A stretch of 64,000 nucleotides of DNA from Neisseria sp. MVDL19-042950 (GTDB lineage: Bacteria; Pseudomonadota; Gammaproteobacteria; Burkholderiales; Neisseriaceae): the NCBI RefSeq assembly GCF_030504625.1, contig NZ_JAUKWH010000005.1, positions 70,602-134,601 of the forward strand, in the 5' to 3' direction. Position 1 is the first letter of the stretch, and each line of letters begins with the position of its first letter. Below are positions 31,192 to 40,171 of this stretch, in pieces. Position numbers and translations under genes: made by a program. The notes beneath the pieces are model-generated. The model searched no databases. It was not told the DNA's origin and saw only the letters and a program-made list of their open reading frames with translations.

Positions 31192-31506
31192 ATGGAATGG
31201 ATAAAAAAAAATTGGCCAATCATATTGGTTGCTTTTGTTGTTGCACTGATTAGGAGGGTTGCTTTTGATAAAATCTCAGATAATGCCTGCTGGAACGTTA
31301 AAAATATTCCAGTAGGGTTGAGTTGGCAGCAGCAAAAAGAATTTTGTCAGTGTGTACGTAGAACGGGCGATTACTATATTACCCATGAAGCTGTTAAAAG
31401 GATAAGCACTGGAGAGGGGAGGCCGGATGATTTTAAAAGGTATGACAAGCTTTTTAATGTTAGTTGTGAAGAAAATGCTTTAAAAGTATCCAAATATTTT
31501 TGGTAA
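31192..31506 (+). CDS. Small membrane-anchored orphan protein
   Basis: 104 residues, not recognised. An N-terminal membrane segment (about residues 8-22, PIILVAFVVALI) is followed by a soluble part with five cysteines, including a CQC pair, and a basic C-terminus ending in aromatic residues. Base composition is clearly more A+T-rich than its neighbours orn and pgi, suggesting acquisition. The ribosome site is weak. It lies alone between an uptake-sequence hairpin and pgi, in the same direction. Confidence 0.55.
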   Translation: MEWIKKNWPIILVAFVVALIRRVAFDKISDNACWNVKNIPVGLSWQQQKEFCQCVRRTGDYYITHEAVKRISTGEGRPDDFKRYDKLFNVSCEENALKVSKYFW

Positions 31507-31591
31507 CCACGTTTTTAAACTTGGTATACTACAGGTAACTACAAATGATTCAAGCCGTTTCAGACGGCCTTGCCCATACGGTTCCGTTTTT

Positions 31592-33232
31592 ATGAATAAA
31601 ATTACTCAGACTTCAGCCTGGCAGAATTTGCAGGCCCATCAAATCAATACCGCCAATCTGCATATGCGCGACCGGTTCGCGGCAGACGGCCAGCGTTTCG
31701 ACAAAATGCATGAAACCCTGCACGGCATGCTTTTCGATTACAGTAAAAACCGTGTTAACGAAGAAACGCTTAACCTGCTCTGCATGCTGGCCGATGCCGC
31801 CGGTGTCAAACAACAGGCTGAAGCGATGCGGTGCGGCGAAAAGATCAACATCAGCGAAAACCGTGCCGTGTTGCACACCGCTTTGCGTCTGCCGTCGGAT
31901 GCCGAATCGGTAATGGCGGACGGCGAAAACGTACTGCCGAAAATCCGACACGAACTTAGCCGTGCGCTCGCTTTTGCCGAGAACCTGATCAACGGTGTGC
32001 ATTTGGGCGTTACCGGCAAACGCATTACCGATTTTGTGCATATCGGTATCGGCGGATCCGACTTGGGCCCGCAAATGGTTACGCAGGCATTGCAGCCGTA
32101 TCACAAAACCGTGCGCGTGCATTTCGTATCGAATTCCGACGATGCCAACATCGCCCAAACCCTCGCTTCGTTAAATGCCGAAACCACGGTATTTTGCGTT
32201 GCCAGCAAATCGTTCGGCACGCCAGAAACCCTGTTGAACGCTCATGCCGCGCGGGCATGGTACCGTGAGCAAGGCTTGCCCGAAGCAGGGATCGCCCGCC
32301 ATTTCGTCGCCATTTCCAGCGATGTGAATGCCGCACAGAATTTCGGTATCGCCGAGGATAATGTGTTTGCCATGTTCGATTGGGTGGGCGGGCGCTATTC
32401 CGTATGGTCGGCTATCGGCCTGCCGGTGATGGTGGCGGTCGGGGAGAGCAAGTTCCGCCAGTTTTTAAACGGCGCACATGCGATGGACAAGCATTTTTTC
32501 ACTGTGGAATACCGTCGCAATATCCCCGTGTTGCTGGCATTGCTCGGCGTGTGGTACGGCAATTTCTGCTGTTCGGCAGGGCAGGCGGTTGTGCCTTACA
32601 GCCACAATTTGCGCCGTTTCCCCGGCTATTTGCAGCAGCTTGATATGGAAAGCAACGGCAAGTGCCGCACTTTGTACGGCGAAGCGGTGGAATATCACAC
32701 CGGCGGCATTCTTTTCGGCGAAGAAGGCGTAAATTGCCAGCATGCATTCTTCCAATTATTGCATCAAGGTACGCGGCTGATTCCGGTCGATTTTATCGTA
32801 CCGATGCGAACGCCTTATAAAATCGGCCGCCAGCACCGCTTTACCGTGGCTAATGCTTTCGCCCAAGCCGAAGCGTTGATGCTCGGCAAAACATTGGAAG
32901 AGGCGCGTGCCGAGCTTGCCCATCTGCCCGAAGCCGAGCGCGAAGAGCTGGCTCCGCAGAAAGAATTCCCCGGCAACCAACCCAGCAACAGTATTTTGTT
33001 GGACGAACTCAGCCCGTTCAATCTGGGGATGCTGATGGCGATGTACGAACATAAAATCTTTGTCCAAGGCGTTATCTGGGGCATCAACCCCTTCGACCAG
33101 TGGGGAGTGGAATACGGAAAAGTGCTGGCGAAAACCATCGAGCCGGAGCTCAGCCAGCCGCGCGATTTGCAACACGATACTTCTACCTGCGGCCTGATTG
33201 AGTATTACCGTCGTTGCCAAAACAATAAATAG
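31592..33232 (+). CDS. pgi: Glucose-6-phosphate isomerase
   Basis: Interconverts glucose-6-phosphate and fructose-6-phosphate. 546 residues with the phosphate-binding HIGIGGSDLGPQM and SKSFGTPET segments, the catalytic glutamate region near 350, and the C-terminal lysine of QGVIWGINPFDQWGVE. No convincing ribosome site precedes the ATG; a TATACT preceded by TGG (about 31525) may be an extended -10 promoter. An uptake-sequence terminator follows. Confidence 0.96.
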   Translation: MNKITQTSAWQNLQAHQINTANLHMRDRFAADGQRFDKMHETLHGMLFDYSKNRVNEETLNLLCMLADAAGVKQQAEAMRCGEKINISENRAVLHTALRLPSDAESVMADGENVLPKIRHELSRALAFAENLINGVHLGVTGKRITDFVHIGIGGSDLGPQMVTQALQPYHKTVRVHFVSNSDDANIAQTLASLNAETTVFCVASKSFGTPETLLNAHAARAWYREQGLPEAGIARHFVAISSDVNAAQNFGIAEDNVFAMFDWVGGRYSVWSAIGLPVMVAVGESKFRQFLNGAHAMDKHFFTVEYRRNIPVLLALLGVWYGNFCCSAGQAVVPYSHNLRRFPGYLQQLDMESNGKCRTLYGEAVEYHTGGILFGEEGVNCQHAFFQLLHQGTRLIPVDFIVPMRTPYKIGRQHRFTVANAFAQAEALMLGKTLEEARAELAHLPEAEREELAPQKEFPGNQPSNSILLDELSPFNLGMLMAMYEHKIFVQGVIWGINPFDQWGVEYGKVLAKTIEPELSQPRDLQHDTSTCGLIEYYRRCQNNK

Positions 33233-33250
33233 CAGTATTTGAGTACATAG

Positions 33251-33282
33251 GAGGCCGTCTGAAAAAAGTTTCAGACGGCCTC
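33251..33282. terminator. Uptake-sequence terminator after pgi
   Basis: GAGGCCGTCTGAAA inverted pair with a four-base loop 19 bases after the stop. Confidence 0.85.
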
Positions 33283-33469
33283 TTGAGTTGAATCTTTTGT
33301 GGTATTTAATTTTAAAAAATATCAATATCAGAAATTAAAATCTCTAAAAATTCAAAAACGATAGTTTTACACAATAAAATAGCGTTTCGTTTGCAATGAG
33401 AGCTTGCCACGCCGCAGCAAAACCGTTAGGCTGGCATCTGATTCATTCACATAAAAGAAAAGAACAATC

Positions 33470-34513
33470 ATGACTCCGCGACACCAAACCGACGACGTAA
33501 AAATCAAAGAAGTCAAAGAACTACTGCCGCCTATCGCCCATCTTTACGAATTGCCGATCAGTGAAGACGCTTCGGATCTGGTTTACCAAACCCGTCAGGA
33601 AATCGCCAAGCTCGTTCACGGCGAAGACAACCGCCTGTTGGTAATTATCGGCCCGTGTTCCATCCACGACCCCAAAGCCGCGCTCGAATACGCGCAACGT
33701 CTGCTGCCGCTGCGTAAAAAATACGAAAAAGAGCTGCTGATCGTGATGCGCGTCTACTTTGAAAAACCACGCACCACCGTCGGCTGGAAAGGGTTGATTA
33801 ACGACCCGCACCTCGACGGTACGTTCGACATCAACTTCGGCCTGCGCCAAGCCCGCAAACTGCTGCTTGAGCTTAATGATATGGGTATGCCGGCATCGAC
33901 CGAATTCCTCGACATGATTACCCCGCAATATTATGCCGACCTGATTTCATGGGGAGCCATCGGTGCGCGCACTACTGAGAGCCAAGTGCACCGTGAATTG
34001 GCCAGCGGCCTCTCTTGCCCGGTCGGTTTCAAAAACGGTACCGACGGCAACCTCAAAATCGCCATTGATGCCATCGGCGCGGCCAGTCATCCGCATCATT
34101 TCTTATCCGTAACCAAATCGGGCCATTCGGCGATTGTCCACACCGCAGGCAACCCCGATTGCCATGTGATTTTGCGCGGCGGCAAAGAGCCGAATTACAG
34201 CAGCGAACACGTGAAAGCCGCTGCCGAACAGCTCGCGCAGGCAGGCGTAACGCCCAAATTGATGGTCGATTTCAGTCATGCCAACAGCCGCAAAGACTAC
34301 AAACGTCAGATGGAAGTCGCCCAAGATGTGGCCCGGCAAATCCGCGACGGTGAAAACAACATCATGGGTGTGATGGTGGAAAGCCACTTGGTAGAAGGCC
34401 GCCAAGACAAGCCCGAATGTTACGGCCAAAGCATTACCGATGCCTGTATCGGCTGGGAACAAACCGAAGAATTGCTGGCATTGCTGGCCGAAGCCAACCG
34501 CAGCCGCGTATAA
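33470..34513 (+). CDS. aroG: 3-Deoxy-7-phosphoheptulonate synthase (class I)
   Basis: First shikimate-pathway enzyme, condensing PEP with erythrose-4-phosphate. 347 residues with the class I signatures IGPCSIHDPKAALEYA near residue 60, KPRTTVGWKG, and GARTTESQ; C-terminal MVESHLVEGRQ carries metal ligands. This is the E. coli-type tetrameric, feedback-sensitive family; which amino acid inhibits it cannot be read safely. The 237-base region before it is A+T-rich and probably holds its promoter. The Mu-like prophage is inserted directly behind it. Confidence 0.95.
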   Translation: MTPRHQTDDVKIKEVKELLPPIAHLYELPISEDASDLVYQTRQEIAKLVHGEDNRLLVIIGPCSIHDPKAALEYAQRLLPLRKKYEKELLIVMRVYFEKPRTTVGWKGLINDPHLDGTFDINFGLRQARKLLLELNDMGMPASTEFLDMITPQYYADLISWGAIGARTTESQVHRELASGLSCPVGFKNGTDGNLKIAIDAIGAASHPHHFLSVTKSGHSAIVHTAGNPDCHVILRGGKEPNYSSEHVKAAAEQLAQAGVTPKLMVDFSHANSRKDYKRQMEVAQDVARQIRDGENNIMGVMVESHLVEGRQDKPECYGQSITDACIGWEQTEELLALLAEANRSRV

Positions 34514-34555
34514 ATATTGTTTCCCCAAGCAGCAAAGAGGTGTAAAGCGGCGGCG

Positions 34556-34622
34556 GCTTTTGCACAGTAACTTACTAGCTTTTGCACCGCGCTATATTTG
34601 GCAATCTTAACAGCTTTTGCAC
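34556..34622. repeat. Three direct GCTTTTGCAC repeats at prophage end
   Basis: Identical copies start at 34556, 34578 and 34613 (spacing 22 and 35 bases) just inside the proposed prophage boundary. Mu ends carry three transposase-binding sites in comparable spacing, so these are probably the R1-R3 equivalents. Confidence 0.65.
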
Positions 34623-34629
34623 TAAAGAC

Positions 34630-34658
34630 ACCCCGTTTAAAGGTTATTTAAGCGGGGT
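34630..34658. terminator. Hairpin terminator at prophage end
   Basis: ACCCCGTTTAAA pairs with TTTAAGCGGGGT (one G-T pair), five-base loop, just past the stop of the last prophage gene. Confidence 0.65.
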
Positions 34659-34664
34659 TTAATC

Positions 34665-35300
34665 TTATTTAAACTTGTACACCAAGTTGTCCTCATAGGC
34701 GGCATCCTTGCTTAACTTGGCCTGTACGGTTAGGCGTGTGGCTTGGTCGAATGCCTGCCAATTATCCAGTCGCATTGATACGATTGTGTTGATGTAGTCG
34801 ATAAACTCTGAGCGGGTGGAACTGAAAAACAGATACGGCGGGCGGGTTAGGCTTACCAGCTTTAGATAGTCCACCAAGCCGAAGCGGTTGGCTTGGGCGT
34901 AGGCGGCCTGCGTGGTGGATAAATACGGCGGGTCGAGTACAAGTAACGCCTGCGGGTTGTCTGAAAATTGCGGGATTAGGTCTATATAGGACTGCCAGCT
35001 TGCGGCTTGGCGGCCGCTGAACAGGAACCAAGACGAAACGACTACATGGCATTTGAAACCGTCGAAGCGCTCTATATCTTGGATAATGATTTGCTTAAGA
35101 TCATCGGGTATGCGTTGGTTTTTGCCGAAACCATCAAAATGTTGCGAAATCAGGCGGCGCAGGCGGTTAATATCGGGGATGGCTTTTACTCGGGCGGCGT
35201 AGTGGTCGTAATCGTTATATATGACACGGGCGGCGGGCTTAATACGCTTGGCTGGCGTGCCGGTGTTGCTGCACCGACACATCGCCGTCCCTCGAATCAT
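34665..35300 (-). pseudogene. N-terminally shortened phage DNA adenine methylase
   Basis: 211 residues with the catalytic DPPY motif at 123-126 (LVLDPPYLSTT) and the Dam-family segment RVIYNDYDHYAARV at 25-38. The upstream part that should carry the FxGxG AdoMet-binding loop is missing: only about 20 unrelated residues precede the family match, and the neighbouring gene ends 17 bases upstream. It is probably inactive after a 5' deletion. It lies at the position where Mu carries mom, so protecting phage DNA from restriction is the likely ancestral job. Confidence 0.7.
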
Positions 35301-35317
35301 CTTTGTTTAAATCTGTA

Positions 35318-35782
35318 TCAATCTCCTTTTATTTCCACCGCCAATTTTTGCGGCGAATACCGCCACGGCTTGATAAGTCCGAAGGCTTGGGCGCACCATT
35401 CGCTGCAAAACCAGCGGCTTTTGCTGTGCGGGGTTTTGAGTACCGTGCCGATTGCACCCGACCAGTCATAACGCGAGCCTTGTGTGCGGGCATATAAACC
35501 GACGGCGGACTGGATACAACTTTCCGGCAAGGGGATTAAATCCCATTTTTCGGGCTGCAATGCCATCACTTTGCAGCGCACGCCGCCATCGCGGGCGCTG
35601 GCGGAATAACAGGTGTAAAGCGATGCTTGCGGATGGACTGTTACGGCTATCTCGCAATGGCTGTACGGACTGCGGGTTACAGCACGCACAACCCAGTCTC
35701 TAAACCGCGCCCATCTCACGTTAAGGCCGCGACCGTCTTTTTTACCTTTATACAGAGCTAAATATACCTTGCGATTACTCAT
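35318..35782 (-). CDS. Phage permuted papain-like (YiiX/NlpC-P60-type) protein
   Basis: About 154 residues from the ATG at 35782 (MSNRKVYLALYKG), overlapping the preceding gene by eight bases. A histidine in SPYSHCEIAV and a later cysteine in FCSEWCAQAFGL give the reversed His...Cys order of permuted NlpC/P60 or YiiX-like cysteine amidases. No signal peptide is seen. It could cut peptidoglycan or a lipid/peptide amide; the substrate is unknown. The family assignment rests on motif order only. Confidence 0.6.
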   Translation of the reverse strand: MSNRKVYLALYKGKKDGRGLNVRWARFRDWVVRAVTRSPYSHCEIAVTVHPQASLYTCYSASARDGGVRCKVMALQPEKWDLIPLPESCIQSAVGLYARTQGSRYDWSGAIGTVLKTPHSKSRWFCSEWCAQAFGLIKPWRYSPQKLAVEIKGD

Positions 35783-36545
35783 CTGCCACCTCGGTCGTTG
35801 TAGTTTGTGATGGCGGTGTGGTGCAAAAATCGCATTGCACGGCGGCAACATCTTCGGGGGTTTGTGCCGCGTAGATTTTGTCTTCGGCGGCTTGCCGTAA
35901 ACCGGCTACATGGGCGGTCAACAGCTCAAACCTAACCGCCTTTTCATAAGCTTTTTGCTTGAGTGCTTGCGCTGGGATACCGCGAGCGCCCGCAATCGCA
36001 TCCAGCGTAGGCGTAGCAGCGGCGTTATCGGCGTGCCATGCCTTAGCCTCTAGTGCTTGGATTGTCCACGTCGCGACCTCAAACTGCGGCACTTTATCCA
36101 AGCCCGCCGCTTGGTCGATACAGGCTTGGGCGGCGCGGTTGACTTCGGCCAGCTTGGCGGCTTGAGCCTGCGCCAATTGTTCGGCTTTGGCCTCTTTGCC
36201 GATAGCCCATTTCTTCCCATTCCACGAATGCCACATGGTCGGCGGAGCGTCAAACGTGAGGCCGTCTGAAATCTCGCCCACGGTATCGATAATCACGGCT
36301 TGTCCGTTATCGGTGCGGTAGGCGGTTTTGCCGCGATGGTCTGGGATATACTCCCATGCCTCGCCTGTCCAGCGGGCGGCATGGTCTTCACGGGCTTCGG
36401 GCGGCTCCACGTCGATACAGCCGCCGGGGATAATGTAGCTGCCGTTTCTGGCGTAAACGTCTAATTCTGCCTCGGTTTGACCCATATACAGGCCGTCTGA
36501 ATCGAGTTGGCAGACGGGTTTTGTCCATTGGATGTTTTGGCTCAT
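35775..36545 (-). CDS. Tail fibre assembly protein
   Basis: 256 residues, following the tail fibre gene as in Mu-type S-U modules. The N-terminal half has the short W-rich repeats of fibre chaperones (WTGEAWEYIPDHRG, WHSWNGKKWAIG), the middle is an alanine/glutamine-rich helix, and the C-terminal half is similar to DUF4376-type segments. Two full uptake sequences are read through in frame (36259 and 36490), each encoding SDGL. Start ATG 36545, with a ribosome site (GAAGGAAAAA) upstream. Confidence 0.75.
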   Translation of the reverse strand: MSQNIQWTKPVCQLDSDGLYMGQTEAELDVYARNGSYIIPGGCIDVEPPEAREDHAARWTGEAWEYIPDHRGKTAYRTDNGQAVIIDTVGEISDGLTFDAPPTMWHSWNGKKWAIGKEAKAEQLAQAQAAKLAEVNRAAQACIDQAAGLDKVPQFEVATWTIQALEAKAWHADNAAATPTLDAIAGARGIPAQALKQKAYEKAVRFELLTAHVAGLRQAAEDKIYAAQTPEDVAAVQCDFCTTPPSQTTTTEVADE

Positions 36546-36579
36546 TTGTTTTTTTCCTTCTTGGGATTTATGTTTAGGC

Positions 36580-36603
36580 GGCGGGCAAGGATGCCCGCCC
36601 TAC
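36580..36603 (-). repeat. REP-like GC hairpin
   Basis: Read leftward GTAGGGCGGGCATCCTTGCC and onward, an eight-base stem with a four-base loop between the fibre and fibre-assembly genes. The same kind of sequence occurs in the mtrC leader (20241-20262). It resembles short Neisseria intergenic palindromes. Confidence 0.5.
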
Positions 36604-36617
36604 GGTTTCAGACGGCC

Positions 36618-38090
36618 TTAAATTTTTATGCAGGCCAGTAAAGCGACGTTGCGCGGGCGGGTTTCGCTGCTGTTGCCGGACAAGTCCTGATTGGCAGTAG
36701 CAATATGATGTACACGCCCGGAATGGAACGGACTGCCATTTCCGGGGGCATAAGCCCGGCCTCCGTCATTTAACGTACCTCCGTCGATTAGACGTGTACT
36801 GCTGATTCTGCCTTTAAGTACCCGGTTATATTCGCCTGCCATCTCCATCACGGGATATTCGTTTCCGCCGCCACTCCAACTCTGATTAACGATAACCATA
36901 TCATCCGTGGTATTCATGACACCGATGCCGTGGTAGTGGTCGGCCATGCTTTGATTCTGCGCACTACCCAATGCACGGCCACGGTCGATGTTGCGGCCGT
37001 CGTCCAAACCACGGATAAACTCGCCGCGCAAGTCGGGCAGATTAAAGGTAGTTCGGCGGTCGCCTTGACCGTAAGTCGTACCGATGGCGGCAAACAGCGC
37101 AGCATAGGTAGTGCGCGAAACCGCCGCGCCGTTGGCTTTTAGCCAGCCCGGCGGCGGGTTTTGGCCGGCAAAATAGGCCACCGTACCCGACGGCACGGCA
37201 TTATCTATTTTGTCGTTTAGCGTTTTAACGGCTTTGGCCGTGGCGATTTTGTTGCTGTCATCGAGATTGACGGCATCGGTTTTATCACTGGCAAGCATGA
37301 TTTTGTCGCCTTGGTACTTGATGGAGCCGTCGTTGTTCAATTGCAGCGATTTGTTGCTGACTGGGTTTTTTAAATATATGGTGCTGGCGGCATAGCCCAG
37401 CTCTGCCCAATAGTCTTCATTGCCGCCCGATACGCGCAAGCCTCGGGAAAAATCGGCCACGGCGGCAAAGGTTTTTTTGCCGTTGATGGTTTGATCGCCC
37501 GCGGTTTTAACGGCGTCGCTTGTAGCACTATTGATTTCAGTTCTCACCCAATCTTGATACGCAACCGTCCGGTTGATATTGCCGAGCTCCGGAAAATGAA
37601 TATAACGAACTTGTCCGCTAGTCTGCTCATATTTAATGTTTATTTTGAGCGTACTGCCGGCGGTAAAATTTGATTGCGGATTCGCCTCGATAAACCAATG
37701 TCCGCCGCCCTGCACGGGCATGCGTATCTTCCCCCAATGCTCGGCACGTCCGGCGGTTAACAGGGATGTGAAGGTCTTTGCACCGCCGATTTCTTCGTCT
37801 CCGGTTTTCGACACTTTCTCTTCATTCAATTTTTTGCCCATCGCCGCCGACAAAGCCTTATCGGTATCGTCGGATGTCAGGTTGTTTATCACTGCGCCGC
37901 TGAATATCTGTTTGATTGCATCAGCAAGCTGGTTGGTTTTGGCTTTATTCGGCTGGATACCGGCAGCGGTCAACACGGCCAACAGCTCGGCCTGAATCTG
38001 ATTGAGCCACCATGCGGGCAGGATGGTGCCCAGCTCGCTGGTACCGTTGCCGTCTTTAAATTGTTTATCGGGGGTTTCGATAGCGTGCAT
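36618..38090 (-). CDS. Phage tail fibre protein
   Basis: 490 residues. The N-terminus (MHAIETPDKQFKDGNG) is of the kind that joins fibres to the baseplate; the middle has repeated KIATAKAVKTLNDKI-type segments; residues about 310-400 form a phage tail collar domain (VAYFAGQNPPPGWLKANG, FNLPDLRGEFIRGLDDGR). The C-terminal tip, probably the receptor-binding part, ends RPRNVALLACIKI. It follows the gp48-like gene by three bases. Confidence 0.88.
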   Translation of the reverse strand: MHAIETPDKQFKDGNGTSELGTILPAWWLNQIQAELLAVLTAAGIQPNKAKTNQLADAIKQIFSGAVINNLTSDDTDKALSAAMGKKLNEEKVSKTGDEEIGGAKTFTSLLTAGRAEHWGKIRMPVQGGGHWFIEANPQSNFTAGSTLKINIKYEQTSGQVRYIHFPELGNINRTVAYQDWVRTEINSATSDAVKTAGDQTINGKKTFAAVADFSRGLRVSGGNEDYWAELGYAASTIYLKNPVSNKSLQLNNDGSIKYQGDKIMLASDKTDAVNLDDSNKIATAKAVKTLNDKIDNAVPSGTVAYFAGQNPPPGWLKANGAAVSRTTYAALFAAIGTTYGQGDRRTTFNLPDLRGEFIRGLDDGRNIDRGRALGSAQNQSMADHYHGIGVMNTTDDMVIVNQSWSGGGNEYPVMEMAGEYNRVLKGRISSTRLIDGGTLNDGGRAYAPGNGSPFHSGRVHHIATANQDLSGNSSETRPRNVALLACIKI

Positions 38091-38093
38091 TGT

Positions 38094-38657
38094 TTATGCC
38101 TCGTAAGTAAATCGCACTTCGGTATGTGCGGGTTTTAAATCTTGGATAACTGCCTCAATCACGGCATCGCCGTAATCGGTCAACCTGTCGCCCGCCGCCG
38201 AGATACCGGCGCGGAATCGGGTAATGCGGTTGTTGCCGCCGCGCACGTTAACGTGCCACACCCACATGATTTCCTGCGGCGCAAGGCGGTCGCCCGCACG
38301 GTTGACACCGGCGCGGAACGGCTGCGGTTCGTCAATTTCGATTTGATAGCCTGCCGCCTCGGCCAAACGCACAAAATAAGGAATACTCAAGCCGCCTGTT
38401 TCGTTTAGCTTGGCCATGACGGCCAACACACGGCGCTGGCGGTTTTTGCCCGTACCGTCCAAACCTAATACACGCTCCCAATCGGCCAGCATTTGGCCGG
38501 CGCTGCGCGGGTCGATGGCATCGGCAACGTTTTGAGCCGATTCCGCCACCGCATCCAGCGCGTCGCCGTCTATTTCTGCCTGCACACGCACGCGGGGGGC
38601 ATTACGGGCATACGACACGGGGGGCAACAGGCCGCGCAAGATGTCTTGATAGCTCAT
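38094..38657 (-). CDS. Mu gp48-like baseplate/tail protein (DUF2313)
   Basis: 187 residues, YmfQ/gp48 family: N-terminal MSYQDILRGLLPPVSYARN, the internal RVLGLDGTGKNRQRRVLAVM segment and FVRLAEAAGYQIEIDEPQPF. It starts with an ATGA overlap on the stop of the baseplate J-like gene and lies before the fibre gene, the usual order. It probably connects the fibre to the baseplate wedge. Confidence 0.85.
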   Translation of the reverse strand: MSYQDILRGLLPPVSYARNAPRVRVQAEIDGDALDAVAESAQNVADAIDPRSAGQMLADWERVLGLDGTGKNRQRRVLAVMAKLNETGGLSIPYFVRLAEAAGYQIEIDEPQPFRAGVNRAGDRLAPQEIMWVWHVNVRGGNNRITRFRAGISAAGDRLTDYGDAVIEAVIQDLKPAHTEVRFTYEA

Positions 38658-39709
38658 GACGGCATCTCCGTTACATTAATCGCGCCCGCCTTAAACCACT
38701 CGATGCGGTTAACCGTATCGGCGGCGCGGTTGGCCGTCGGCGCAGTCAGACGACGGTCGATCACACCCTCCACATTGCTGATAGCCGCCTCGATTTGCGA
38801 CACGGTCAGGCCGTCGCCGGGGATTAGGGTCTCGAAATATTCATTTAGGGCCGTCTGTATGCGGCGCTTGGCCTCGGCCAAGTCGATGCCGTGGAGCTTG
38901 ACTTGCACGGTAACAGGTACCGCCGTTACGGTTGGCTTCAACACCAGCGCATTCTTGGCCGTTACCGGGCGCATCTCGTCGATATAAGCCTGCACGCGGC
39001 GCACGGTTTCTTCCGACGGCACACCGTCGGCGGAGGTAATCGCAATATCCACCGTGCCCAAGCCGCGGCGCAGCGGATAAACGTATGCGCTGGTTACGCC
39101 GTCGACACTCAACGCCCAGTTTTTGTAGTCGTAACGGTTGCCGCCTGCGGGCGGTCGGCGGATGATTTCCAACAGCCGCGCCAGCAGCGAGGCATCACTT
39201 TCGCGGTCGGTGCCGCCTTGTACGGTAAGGCGGCATTCGGTGGCCACGCCGGCGGGAGCGGCCATCAGTTGCGCTTCGCCGTCGCGCACATTGGCGGCCG
39301 CGCCCGGCTCTTCGGCGATTGCCGGTATTTCCGCCGTGCCGCCGCTGCCGATAACGGCGCGGGCGGTAGTGCGGTAAAAACGCTGGCCGATACGCACTTG
39401 CAGGCCGTCTGAAAGCACGGATTGCGCAATGCCGCTTACAGTCAGCATGCCGCTGGCCGTGGTAGGATTGCGGCGGCGCAATCCGCGCATGGAGGCGTGC
39501 CGCTCCAAATACTCGCGGTCGGCCGTGTCTGGGAAAATCTGCCGCGCAATCCAGCCTTGATGTGCATATTGACCCTCGGCACAGCCGGCCAAACGGCTGG
39601 CGTGCACATAATGGTCGCTGTCGGGGCTGATATCGGCATCCGGCCACAGGCTCTTGGTATCGCGCAGGATACGCTCGCGGATTTGCTCAAATGTCGGCGT
39701 TTCAAACAC
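38654..39709 (-). CDS. Baseplate J-like protein (Mu gp47)
   Basis: 351 residues of the baseplate J family, a wedge component of contractile tails. Recognisable are the N-terminal PTFEQIRERILRDTKSLWPDADI, the Ala-rich AIAEEPGAAANV, the RPPAGGNRYDYKNWAL segment and VDIAITSADGVPSEETV. It lies 13 bases after the gp46-like gene and overlaps the next gene by four bases. Confidence 0.92.
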   Translation of the reverse strand: MFETPTFEQIRERILRDTKSLWPDADISPDSDHYVHASRLAGCAEGQYAHQGWIARQIFPDTADREYLERHASMRGLRRRNPTTASGMLTVSGIAQSVLSDGLQVRIGQRFYRTTARAVIGSGGTAEIPAIAEEPGAAANVRDGEAQLMAAPAGVATECRLTVQGGTDRESDASLLARLLEIIRRPPAGGNRYDYKNWALSVDGVTSAYVYPLRRGLGTVDIAITSADGVPSEETVRRVQAYIDEMRPVTAKNALVLKPTVTAVPVTVQVKLHGIDLAEAKRRIQTALNEYFETLIPGDGLTVSQIEAAISNVEGVIDRRLTAPTANRAADTVNRIEWFKAGAINVTEMPS

Positions 39710-39722
39710 GTTTAAAACCTCT

Positions 39723-40070
39723 TTAAATCACGGGCACTTCGTGGCGGTAGTCAAATCCGCCTGCCGCCGTATCCACCCGGATATGCAGGATAAGGCGGCC
39801 GTCGTGCGGCTGCTCTGCGCGCACGGTAATCTTGTCGGCACGCCCGCTCTTAACAATCGGTTGCAGTGCCTCCTCGGCATATTGCTCGGCCAACAGGCTT
39901 ACCCGTTGCAGGTCTTTTTCACGCTGCAACAAATGCAGCAGCGAGCCGAGCGTTTTATCCGCCCACCAGCTGCCCAACGGTGTCATCAAGCGGATGTACA
40001 CGGCATTTTGCAGCGTATCGACGGTGCGGCCGGTATAGTCGCCGGTGCGGGGGTTTAGCTCTTTGTCCAT
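39723..40070 (-). CDS. gpW/gp25-like baseplate protein (Mu gp46)
   Basis: 115 residues; gp25-like wedge protein. LQNAVYIRLMTPLGSWWADKTLGS at residues 20-43 is typical of the family, followed by a C-terminal beta segment. It is separated from the upstream spike gene by 101 bases that contain a strong terminator, unlike most junctions in this operon. Confidence 0.85.
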   Translation of the reverse strand: MDKELNPRTGDYTGRTVDTLQNAVYIRLMTPLGSWWADKTLGSLLHLLQREKDLQRVSLLAEQYAEEALQPIVKSGRADKITVRAEQPHDGRLILHIRVDTAAGGFDYRHEVPVI

Positions 40071-40087
40071 GCCGGCATTTTGCCGTT

Positions 40088-40156
40088 TTCAGACGGCCTC
40101 ACGGAGTACACGGGCTTCAAGCCCGCCGGCGCAAAAAAAAGCAGCCCGAAGGCTGC
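40088..40156 (-). terminator. Terminator between spike and gp46-like genes
   Basis: GGCAGCC-TTCG-GGCTGC followed by eight T residues read leftward (hairpin 40141-40156, run 40133-40140), then a second palindrome CGGGCTTCAAGCCCG (40111-40125) and a single uptake sequence (40088-40099). The first hairpin is a textbook intrinsic terminator facing the late operon. Confidence 0.7.
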
Positions 40157-40171
40157 CAAAGGTCTGCTTGT

